DNA from: Flavobacterium sp. UBA2787
GTDB taxonomy: Bacteria > Bacteroidota > Bacteroidia > Flavobacteriales > Flavobacteriaceae
DNA: 47,624 bases
NCBI GenBank assembly: GCA_002352205.1
Contig: DEHZ01000014.1
Span: forward strand, 161,047 to 208,670
Direction of reading: 5' to 3'
Below are positions 17,047-26,000 of the stretch, piece by piece. The notes beneath the pieces were generated by a model. That model worked only from the letters and a program-made list of their open reading frames with translations. It made no database searches and had not been told where the DNA came from. The translations under genes and the position numbers were made by a program. The stretch's first letter is position 1, and each line of letters starts with the position of its first letter.

Positions 17047-17076
17047 CGACGAATGGAATCTTATTATCTAAAAGTT

Positions 17077-18627
17077 ATGAGCAAAAAGTACGATGTAATG
17101 TTAATTTTAGAAGGTACTTACCCTTTTAATGGTGGTGGAGTTTCTACTTGGGCACATATGCTGTGTAATGAAGTAAAAAATTCAAATTTTACACTTTATT
17201 CAATTAATGCAGAATTTGAGTCTAAATCTAAATATAAATTAAGTGAAAACGTAAAGAGTCTAATCCAAGTTCCTTTATGGTCTCCTATGGAACCACAGGA
17301 AATGATTGATTATGGCAAAAAATACTATAAAATTATTTCTCAGAAAGAGAAAAATGATTTAGACAAAATCAACCAAGTTTTTATTCCTGTTTTTCAAGAT
17401 TTACTAAGACATATTTTCTCAAACAATAGAGATGTAAGAGCTTTTGACGAAACCATTCAAAAAATGTGGCGTTATTTTCAAAAGCATGATTATAAAAAAA
17501 CAATGAAGAGTGAGCCAGTTTGGAGAACATTCTGTTACATGGTTTCTGATTTGAATTCTGAACAAGAAAACGAAAAAGTATCTTTATATGATTTAACTTC
17601 CGGGATGCGTTGGATTTACCGTTTTTTAATTCCGCTTTCTGTTGATGTTCCTAGAGTTGACGTTTCGCATTTAACCTTATCCGGTTTTCCTGTTATTCCG
17701 GCCTTGGTTTTAAAGTATAAATACGGAACTCCTATGATTGTTACTGAGCATGGTGTCTTTATCCGTGAACGTTTGTTAGCAATAAATTCATCAGAATATT
17801 CATTTTTCCTTAAAAAGATGTTGATTAAATTTTCTGAATGTGTAACTGAATTGGTTTACTACAAAGCAGATAAAATTCTGTCTGTAAACAAATTCAATAT
17901 CAAATGGGAAAAAATGTACGGAGCTGATCCGGAAAAAATTGAAATCATTTACAACGGAATTGATCACAATGTGTTTAAACCTACACCAAAACCGGAACAT
18001 TTAAAAGATATTCCAACAGTGGTAGCAGCAGCTCGTATTTTTGATTTGAAAGATATTGTTACAATGATAAAATCATGTGAAGTTGCAAAACGTCAAATAC
18101 CGAATATTCAGTATTTGGTTTATGGTGACAACAATGCTGTTCCTGAATATACTGCAGAATGCGAACGATTGATTGATGAACTGGATTTAAAAGAAAATTT
18201 CAAATTAGCCGGTTACCATGACAAGCCAAGTGAATTGTTTTGTGAAGGTGATATTTCGATATTAACTTCTATATCTGAGGGTTTTCCATACACTGTATTG
18301 GAATCAATGAGTTGTGGAATTCCGGTTGTTGCAACTGATGTTGGTGGTGTAACTGAGGCTCTTGATAATTCTTGTGGTTATATTTGTAAACCAAAAGATG
18401 CCGAAGATATTGGAAATAGAGTAGTGGAGCTTCTTAATAACAAAGAATTAAGAGAGCAAATGGGAATCAATGCGAGAAAAAAAGTAATTGAGAATTTTAC
18501 TATTGGAAAATTCGTTAATGCTTATGAAGAAGTATATGAAAGAGTTGTTACTCGTGAAGTTAAAGAAGTACAAATGCCAATTTTAATCCAATCACTTGAT
18601 GAAATTCAATCTGTGAAAGCCTCATAA
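17077..18627 (+). CDS. pelF: Pel-type GT4 glycosyltransferase
   Basis: A 516-residue cytosolic GT-B glycosyltransferase of the PelF group, which polymerises an N-acetylhexosamine-rich exopolysaccharide from UDP-sugars. The N-terminus VMLILEGTYPFNGGGVSTWAHML is the PelF signature. ITEHGVFIRER-like sequence lies in the middle (VTEHGVFIRERLL), IEIIYNGIDHNVFKP opens the second Rossmann domain, and ISEGFPYTVLESMSCGIPVVATDVGG is the GT4 E-x7-E nucleotide-sugar motif. ATG 17077 (MSKKYDV) fits family length; an in-frame ATG at 17053 would add MESYYLKV. It is the first gene of a five-gene plus-strand unit. After its stop the frame stays open for another 31 codons. Confidence 0.92.
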   Translation: MSKKYDVMLILEGTYPFNGGGVSTWAHMLCNEVKNSNFTLYSINAEFESKSKYKLSENVKSLIQVPLWSPMEPQEMIDYGKKYYKIISQKEKNDLDKINQVFIPVFQDLLRHIFSNNRDVRAFDETIQKMWRYFQKHDYKKTMKSEPVWRTFCYMVSDLNSEQENEKVSLYDLTSGMRWIYRFLIPLSVDVPRVDVSHLTLSGFPVIPALVLKYKYGTPMIVTEHGVFIRERLLAINSSEYSFFLKKMLIKFSECVTELVYYKADKILSVNKFNIKWEKMYGADPEKIEIIYNGIDHNVFKPTPKPEHLKDIPTVVAAARIFDLKDIVTMIKSCEVAKRQIPNIQYLVYGDNNAVPEYTAECERLIDELDLKENFKLAGYHDKPSELFCEGDISILTSISEGFPYTVLESMSCGIPVVATDVGGVTEALDNSCGYICKPKDAEDIGNRVVELLNNKELREQMGINARKKVIENFTIGKFVNAYEEVYERVVTREVKEVQMPILIQSLDEIQSVKAS

Positions 18628-18698
18628 ACCCCACCCAAATTTACACCTAAATCCAAACCTAACCAAAAAATAGAATGTATGTGTTCTACTAATGCAAA

Positions 18699-20312
18699 AT
18701 GGAAAAGCATAGTGAAAATATAAAGGTATTAATAAATAATGTAAAAGATAAAATTGGTAAGCCTGTAAGCAGCAGAGTTGTTGCTGCTACCATTGAATCT
18801 TTTGGTATTAGAGATATAGATACACAAGCTGATTATGGTGTTTCAGACATTCAGGATTTAGCAAACTATGTGTACAGACAACTCACAACGTCTTTGGAGC
18901 ATAAAGAAAGCTTGAATGCTAAAGAAAGAGAGTATATTGTCACTAATCCTGAAACTATTCAGCTTTCTGATTACATGGCTGTAAAGGCTAAAATTTTTGC
19001 TCAATATTACCCTTTAGGAATTTTTCATCTTCTTCCTGTTTTTCTTCAAATTGCAGCCATTGTTGTTTTTGGTTATTCGTTGTGGACACATGTTCATTTT
19101 AATCATTTGCAGTCAACCGCAGTTGTTTTGGGAGTAATCATTGGTATTGTTTCCACCGGAGGATTTGTTCAAGTAATTGGTCGTCAAGCAACTTTTTATT
19201 GGAATTATCTTGACTATTCCATGACCAAAAAAACAATTGATTACCTTTTAAAATTAGGAATAAAAACACTTTTTGTCGTTTTTGCTGTTATTCTATTCAT
19301 TAATTCCTTCATCCATATTTATCCCTACAAGGTATTATTTATCATATTTGCTTATGCGTTTTTAATAGGCTTACTATTATTGGTATTAGCACCGTTACAC
19401 ACAATCAGACAACGTTGGATGATTACTGTTGCTGTTGTTTTGGGAACATTTGTAACAGTTGTTTTAAATAAATATACAAATCTATTAATTTATTATACGC
19501 ATTGGTTTGGAATTAGTATTGCTATAATTTCTGCAAAAACTTACTTGTATTTTTTCTTTAGAAGTTTCTTAAAAAAACATCCACCAAAAGCCGATTTAAA
19601 TATTAAAACATCTGTGTTTATTTATCAAAATCACCGATATTTTTTGTACGGAATTTGTATTTATCTTTTTATATTTATAGATAGAATCCTTGCTTGGTCT
19701 ACTACGGCAGACGGTCAACTTCCATTTATGGTTTATTTTGAAAAAGATTACGAATTAGGAATGGATATGGCGATTTTAGTTTTCTTATTGCTGTCCGGTG
19801 TGTTAGAATTTAGCATTGCTTCATTCACTCGCTTTTTAGACATTACCCAAAAATTAGTTCAATTTGAAAATTCAAAACTTTTTAATAAAGAATTACACAA
19901 ATTATATTGGCAAAACATTCTTATTTTACTACTAACTGCAGCGGTTATATTTGTAATTATTTATCAACTGATGTTTGCTTCTTGGGGTTACAAAGGTCAA
20001 TTTCATGAAGAGTTAGAGGCTTTAAGTGTAAAAGTTACCTACATTGGTGGTTTAGGGTATTTTTTCCTAGCTTGGGGAATGCTTAATACGCTATATCTCT
20101 TTACATTAGGTCAAACTGAACATCCGCTCAAAGGAATTATTTATGCAATTGTTATTAACCTAACAATTGGTTTTATTCTTAGCCGGTTTGTGAGTTTTGA
20201 ATATAGTGTCGTGGGAATGTTAGCTGGTGCAATGTTTTTTATGTTTTATACATTAAAGCATATTTTCCGTTTTTTCAAAAAACTAGATTATCATTATTAT
20301 GCGTCGTTTTAA
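18699..20312 (+). CDS. pelG: Pel-type exopolysaccharide transporter
   Basis: A 537-residue inner-membrane protein with about 12 membrane helices, matching PelG (a MOP-like exporter that works with PelF). YFLYGICIYLFIFIDRILAW followed by GMDMAILVFLLLSGVLEFSIASFTRF matches the PelG core with its D-R/K-I pair and conserved Glu. Residues 1-105 precede the first helix and form a soluble N-terminal extension (DIDTQADYGVSDIQDLANYVYR...). P. aeruginosa PelG has 456 residues, so this extension accounts for most of the extra length. Its last 14 bases overlap the next gene. Confidence 0.85.
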   Translation: MEKHSENIKVLINNVKDKIGKPVSSRVVAATIESFGIRDIDTQADYGVSDIQDLANYVYRQLTTSLEHKESLNAKEREYIVTNPETIQLSDYMAVKAKIFAQYYPLGIFHLLPVFLQIAAIVVFGYSLWTHVHFNHLQSTAVVLGVIIGIVSTGGFVQVIGRQATFYWNYLDYSMTKKTIDYLLKLGIKTLFVVFAVILFINSFIHIYPYKVLFIIFAYAFLIGLLLLVLAPLHTIRQRWMITVAVVLGTFVTVVLNKYTNLLIYYTHWFGISIAIISAKTYLYFFFRSFLKKHPPKADLNIKTSVFIYQNHRYFLYGICIYLFIFIDRILAWSTTADGQLPFMVYFEKDYELGMDMAILVFLLLSGVLEFSIASFTRFLDITQKLVQFENSKLFNKELHKLYWQNILILLLTAAVIFVIIYQLMFASWGYKGQFHEELEALSVKVTYIGGLGYFFLAWGMLNTLYLFTLGQTEHPLKGIIYAIVINLTIGFILSRFVSFEYSVVGMLAGAMFFMFYTLKHIFRFFKKLDYHYYASF

Positions 20313-21114
20313 TTTGTTTTTATGGCTTTTGCCATCGTTGCTTTCCACACCTGTTTTCAGTAATCCTGTAAATAAGAGTACTGTTTTGGTGTGCTATGGC
20401 AAATTAGATCCTGCAAAAATTAAAGGATATAATTATGTTATTTTAGAAGAAAAAAACTTTAAAACGGAAGAAATAACAATTCTAAAAAAGAACAATAAAA
20501 ATGTTTTAGCCTACATTAGTTTAGGTGAAGTAAATAGTAATGCAATACATTATAAGATATTAAAAAACAGAACATTAGGAAAAAACAATAATTGGGATAG
20601 TTATTATTTAAATTTAAAAGATAAAACAACTCCTGTTGTCTTAATGTCATTAATTAAAAAAGTCTTAGATAAAGGATTCGACGGTTTATTTTTAGATAAT
20701 ATTGATAATTTTTCATCATTCGGACCTCAATTTGCTCAACGAAATGATTTGGTTGCTTTAATTCAGAGAATTAAAAAAGAATATCCTAATCATGTTTTGG
20801 TTCAAAATTCAGGATTAGAATTAATACCTGATACCAAGAACTTTATAGAATCGGTTTTGTTTGAGTCTGTAGCAACTGATTTTAATTTTAACGGAAATAC
20901 ATATAAGCTTCGTGAAAACAATGATTTTATCGAACGATTAAAAAATATAAAAGCAATAAGTACAAAATATAAAATACCTGTTTTACTTATTGAATATGCA
21001 GATAATATTATGCTTCACGATCAAATAGTAAAACGTCTTTCATCAACCAACTTTGAATATTTTATTGGAAAAATAGATTTGCAATCTGTCCCCAATTTTA
21101 CAAAATTAAAATGA
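20299..21114 (+). CDS. Secreted GH114/PelA-hydrolase-like glycosidase
   Basis: A 271-residue protein with signal peptide (MRRFNLFLWLLPSLLSTPVFS) and a TIM-barrel of the endo-alpha-1,4-polygalactosaminidase type (GH114/GH166, the PelA hydrolase domain). Motifs are AYISLGEVNS (72-80, catalytic-site Glu) and KGFDGLFLDNIDN (125-137, catalytic Asp). FESVATDF near 190 carries a further acid. In Pel systems this domain trims the polymer in the periplasm. Here it is a stand-alone gene rather than part of PelA. It overlaps pelG by 14 bases and the next gene by 4 (ATGA), which shows a tight operon. Confidence 0.85.
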   Translation: MRRFNLFLWLLPSLLSTPVFSNPVNKSTVLVCYGKLDPAKIKGYNYVILEEKNFKTEEITILKKNNKNVLAYISLGEVNSNAIHYKILKNRTLGKNNNWDSYYLNLKDKTTPVVLMSLIKKVLDKGFDGLFLDNIDNFSSFGPQFAQRNDLVALIQRIKKEYPNHVLVQNSGLELIPDTKNFIESVLFESVATDFNFNGNTYKLRENNDFIERLKNIKAISTKYKIPVLLIEYADNIMLHDQIVKRLSSTNFEYFIGKIDLQSVPNFTKLK

Positions 21115-23081
21115 TACTTTCTAGTTCCATATTAATAGGTTTCATTCGGCTCGTTTTCTTGCTCATGTTTCTGTATTACTGCAACAATAAGTTAGTAAAA
21201 CGGGAATATAGTCATAATTTATTGCAATTTATTGTTAATGAATGGTTTAAATATGGAAGCTTATCATTAGTTATCATTTTTGTATTGATTCAATGCAGTG
21301 TTTACAGCTTAATTAATTATGTACTAATCATGATGTTAGTAATTTTAATTGATGTAGTTGGAATCAAAAACTTTAAAAATCCGGTACGTTATTTTAAAGA
21401 AGTATCTAAATCTCGTTTCTTTGAATTCTTAAAAGATAGTGAAAACAAAAAACCTTTAACTGATCTGATTCGCTTAGAAAAACCTAAAAAATTAAAAGAT
21501 GATCGTGTCTTTATCTTTTATGCAACATTAGTTTTAATTGTAGCGGCTTTTATAGGAAGATATTATTTCTACATTTATGACACCTATTTGCTTTCCGATT
21601 TATGGGTAGCAAATTTAAATGAGGTTATACTTTTTGATGAAGACATCTGGTTTAACGGCACCGTTTCAGCTGAAGGAGAATTGGCAATGAGTAATTTATA
21701 TTCTAAATTAGTTGATGTGAGTCCAGAAGTAGGTTTGCAAAGTCTATCAATTTTAGAAGACATCATATTAAGTCTTGTGGTTTTTTGGACAATTCGTAAA
21801 ATCACTTCTTCCCGAATTTTAGCCCCCATGATTGCTTTTCTTACGTATGTGTTTTTATATACATTTTCACCAATAGAAATACATTACTTATTGCAAAATG
21901 AGCCGGTTTTAATGGCCTTAAGCTTTGCTATACCCTGTATGGTTTATATTTTAAAGCCTGATGTAATTAATTTTAAAAAAATTAATTATTTCACCAGTTT
22001 AACGATTTGTTTTTTTGCAATAGGATTAATCGATTTGTTTACATTATTAATACTAATGCCTCCATTTTTTGTAATTGCATTAGTGTTTGTAAATAAAAAC
22101 TACCTGTCATTCAAATGGATAGCTTTATTGGCCTACATTGTTGGAACAGCTTCTATTTTGGCAACTTATTATTTTATGTGTGTTTATTATCAAAATGATT
22201 TTTTAATATTCTTGCAATCAAGTTTAATTTCAGTAACGTCTTTTACTTACATGCCAAATTTGATTATTCCGTTTGATGAATTACTCAAATACTATCAATA
22301 TGGTTCTTTGTTTAGTATTGTTATTTTACCCTTCTTAATTTGGTATAAAAAAGAACAATGGAAACCATCGTTAGTATTTATGCTGTATTTTAATCTATTA
22401 GTTACTTTAAGTTTTTTACAAGTAGAATGGATTGATTCGGATCTATTACGATTAGCACTATCTGTTTTTATTCCAATTTGTTTCGGAATTACTACTGCTG
22501 TTCTATTAAGATTATTGTTTCCAATTTACAAAAAAGTATTTCGATATAAAATACCAATTGCTGTAGCAGTTTCGCTTTTGGCATTTGGAGGAATAGTATA
22601 TTCACAAATTCAACCTCTAAACAATATCAAAACATCAGACAAAACTCCTCGAATGGTTTTGGACGCTTATGATAAGATTCTTCATGAATATTTTCCACAT
22701 AGCTATGCGGTGGTGAATGATAATATTGCTCAAACACTGAGTTTAAATAAACACTTTTTCATCAATTACGAAGATTTTTTATTTAGTTATTTAGAAAGTG
22801 ATTCCATCTATCATCACAATAAAATGAAACCCAAGTTTTTTGTTGAAAACCCACAGTATGTAATTCCTAAAAGTGTTTTGGTATTTGTGTATCATGATAA
22901 TTCTGAATCAGAAAATCACTTTGCAGATCAAAATCAATTAGAACCACTTTTAAAAGAACATTTTAACACGTTAGAAAAAAGAGGAAGAAAAGTCTCTTTA
23001 TATTACGAAAGCCCCTATGTAAACGTGTATGAAATTGAAAATGAACCCAAATCAAGTAAGATTGATGACCTAATCTATTAA
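21111..23081 (+). CDS. Large multi-pass membrane protein of the Pel-like operon, function unknown
   Basis: A 656-residue protein with roughly a dozen hydrophobic helices. A helical N-terminal part (to about 85) is followed by a cytosolic linker rich in Lys (residues 85-135). A helix then leads into an extracytoplasmic loop rich in acidic residues (LWVANLNEVILFDEDIWFNG, about 165-185). Further helices run to about 500. The C-terminal 150-residue soluble domain includes YAVVNDNIAQTL and RKVSLYYESPYVNVYEIE. The layout (helix, acidic first loop, many helices, soluble end) recalls GT-C-fold enzymes, but no diagnostic motif is certain. It occupies the place where PelD/PelE would be expected and shares no recognisable GAF or GGDEF domain with PelD. 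Confidence 0.75.
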   Translation: MILSSSILIGFIRLVFLLMFLYYCNNKLVKREYSHNLLQFIVNEWFKYGSLSLVIIFVLIQCSVYSLINYVLIMMLVILIDVVGIKNFKNPVRYFKEVSKSRFFEFLKDSENKKPLTDLIRLEKPKKLKDDRVFIFYATLVLIVAAFIGRYYFYIYDTYLLSDLWVANLNEVILFDEDIWFNGTVSAEGELAMSNLYSKLVDVSPEVGLQSLSILEDIILSLVVFWTIRKITSSRILAPMIAFLTYVFLYTFSPIEIHYLLQNEPVLMALSFAIPCMVYILKPDVINFKKINYFTSLTICFFAIGLIDLFTLLILMPPFFVIALVFVNKNYLSFKWIALLAYIVGTASILATYYFMCVYYQNDFLIFLQSSLISVTSFTYMPNLIIPFDELLKYYQYGSLFSIVILPFLIWYKKEQWKPSLVFMLYFNLLVTLSFLQVEWIDSDLLRLALSVFIPICFGITTAVLLRLLFPIYKKVFRYKIPIAVAVSLLAFGGIVYSQIQPLNNIKTSDKTPRMVLDAYDKILHEYFPHSYAVVNDNIAQTLSLNKHFFINYEDFLFSYLESDSIYHHNKMKPKFFVENPQYVIPKSVLVFVYHDNSESENHFADQNQLEPLLKEHFNTLEKRGRKVSLYYESPYVNVYEIENEPKSSKIDDLIY

Positions 23082-23083
23082 GT

Positions 23084-26000
23084 ATGAAAACCCGTGCAAC
23101 CCTAAATCGATTAATGATACACAGCCTTATGGCGTTTGTGTTGATTTTTTCAAGCTGTGCCGACTTTGATGCGATTATGAATCCCAACAATATTGATTTA
23201 TTCTCTAAAGATCAAGCAGGAAAAAATGGTTTATTAAGACATTATTCAGACACCGATTTGAATCTTCCTCCTTTGGTTGAATATATCGTGGATTTTGAAA
23301 ATCCGATGAGTGTGAAATACAGCAACCACATTAAAAAAGTATGTAGTTATACTAAAATTCCATATAAAAACATCAATATAAAAGCGTGGAATGCAAACCT
23401 TGAAATTGCACCATCAACGCGAGTTTTGTGTGTTTTGGAAACTAAAAAATTGAATGATGCTTCTGTAGCAAAAATTTTAAAATTTGTTTCTGATGGAGGA
23501 ACATTATACTTGCCCTATGCTTGCGAAGACAAACGGTTTGGTTTTATGGTAGGTATGAAGACAAATTCAGATTATTTAACCGATGTTACTTCTGTTGGTA
23601 TCAACTTCAAAGAAAATTTTATTCCAACTTTAGCGGGAACTTCCACTCGAGAATCGATTATACACTTCGGAATGAGTGGGGAAAATTTCGATTTAACTAA
23701 AATTAAAATCTATGCCACATCAATTAATAATCCATCTTTTCCGGCTATTTTAGAGTCCAAAATAGGGAAGGGGAGAGTCATCAATTTGAACTCTACTTTT
23801 GAATTTGAAAAAATGGATAGGGGATTATTATTCTCAGGAGTTATGATGGGTTTAGAAGGGATTCCTTACCCAATTGCAAATACAAGTACCATTTTTCTAG
23901 ATGACTTTCCTTCTCCATTATATGACACGAAAATGGAACCAATTAAATCTGAAATGAATCTTTCTATTTCCGATTTTGTTAGAAAAGTTTGGTGGCCGGA
24001 CATGAAAGATTTAGCTAAAAAATATCAAATGAGCTACACTGCCGTTCCTGCATTTGATTATAATGCTAAAACAGATCCGCCTTTTCTTTTCAGCCAATGG
24101 GATGCTAAAAAAGTTTCATTAGGAGGCAGAGTAGAACCAACAAGTAGCTGGTTGATGAGAGATTGTATGAAAAACGGACACGAATTAGGTTTTCATGGTT
24201 ATAACCACGTTTCGTTAGTAAAAAGAGATTGGAAAAAACCAGAATTTATCGTTACCGCATTAGAAGGTGTTCAGAAAAAATGGAAAGTTAGCAGCTTTGG
24301 TGATTTACCGATTTCGTATGTTCCACCATCAAATTATATCGATCAAATGGGTTTAAAAAGACTAAAAGAAGGGCTTCCATCAATTAGTTTTATGTGTAGT
24401 TTATATTTAGGTGAAACGTATGACGGTGGAAATCGCGAATTTGATTTTGATCCGTATCATCATGGCATGTTCGATTATCCCCGTATTTCAAGTGGTTTTC
24501 AAATAGATAATAATTCGAAATACAATATTCAATCCATGTATTTATACACAGGAATTTGGAATCACTTCGTTCATCCGGACGACGTATATCAAATTCCAAG
24601 TCCGTTTAATAAAAGTGCGGGAGATTTTGAACTCAGAAATGCAAAAGGTTTAGGTTGGCGAAAAACAAAAGGAAAATCGGGTGGTTTATTGGCGGAGTTT
24701 GATAAATATCTAAAAGAATTTACATCAGCATTTCCTCAATCTCGCTTTTTAAATGCTGGTGAAGGCGGTTTTATTGCATTAGATTGGAGAGCCTCTAAAT
24801 TTAATCACAAAACGTATGATGGAAAATATATTGTGGAAGAGCTGAATCCGGAAAATTCAATGTCTAACAGTCAATATTGGTTTCTTTACGGAACTTCAGA
24901 AAATGCTGAGAATATTGAACTTCAATTAAAATCAATAGCCGTAATTTATTCCAAAACTAACTATTTAGATGGATTTTTATATTCTGTTTATACGAATGAA
25001 CCTATAATTAAAATCAAAGATTATCGCGAATACAGAGAGAAAGAGTTAGACTTTATCTATAGTAAAGTAAAAAATGATTACTATGCGTATGCTGCCAAAG
25101 TAAGAGAATTTGAGCAAGGAGAAGAAAGCGGTGAAAATTATGAAGAACAGATTCGATTGGAAAAAGCGGCATTAAAACAACGAATGCTTTCAGAATCAAA
25201 AATTGATTATCCAACTTGGAATCAATATGCCGAATATATGTCTTGGGATAATAAAGGTGAAGAAGTCTGGACCATGCTCGAAAAACATTGTGCAAAATAT
25301 CCAACCAAAGAAAACGTGATGTATTCGCAAGAACTAGAAAAACTAATTGGCTATCCTAATGATTTAGCAATGGAAAAATGGATCAATGCTCAATTACTGG
25401 TGAATCCAAGAGATAAAGACTTATTAAATAGTTATGTTGCAAATTTTAATACACCAGAGAATAAAGAAAAAATTAAACAAGCGTTAATTGCTCTTTTAAG
25501 TGTTGATACCGGTAAAGAAAGTATGTTTAATTATCTTCAACATTTACTTTGGTATGAACCTCAAAGTGCTTTAGTTGAATTAGAAAAAATTGAACCATCT
25601 AACGATTATCGTGAAATGGCAACAAATATAACTTGGCTCTATGCTAACGAAAAAAATTATCAAAAAGCCTATGATTGGTCGTTTTATAGTAACGAAATTG
25701 ATATTGCAAACAAAATGGAATGGCTTTTTCAGTTGAAACAATATGATAACCTTATAAGTGAATATAATACACATATAGAAAAAAATCCTGACGATTATAA
25801 AACAAAAGCTTTAATGGCTAATTATTACCACGACATGGGTAAATTTAAAGAAGCATGGATTTTAGCAAGCGAATTACCCGAATCAAAAGAAAAAGAATCG
25901 CTTAGAAAATCACTAAACGCTGATGTTGTTTATCAAGATGACTTTCTTCAACAGGATTTGTTGGCCAATTACCCCGAATTATTTTTAGATAATGTAAAAA

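Larger units (their letters stand above)
16695..17076. other. Intergenic region and leader upstream of pelF
   Basis: It contains a CGATGAAATG motif (16801-16810), a consensus promoter (16841-16871) and a leader of about 200 bases. The last 110 bases are clearly richer in C and G than the rest of the intergenic DNA (GTCCCC, GAGCCGGCGTT, ACCACCC). They can form a small stem, GTCTG with CAGAC (17021-17042 area), and contain an antisense 36-codon ORF. No known riboswitch pattern was recognised. Confidence 0.45.

Noticed and set aside
16930-17050. c-di-GMP riboswitch upstream of pelF
   Set aside because: The sequence lacks the GEMM core motifs; only a short stem and C-rich runs are present.
17053-17076. 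ATG at 17053 as the pelF start
   Set aside because: It adds eight residues not expected in the family; ATG 17077 begins the conserved domain. Not excluded.
22963-25774. Minus-strand frames inside the Pel-like operon
   Set aside because: Overlapped by clearly coding plus-strand genes; no protein-like features.
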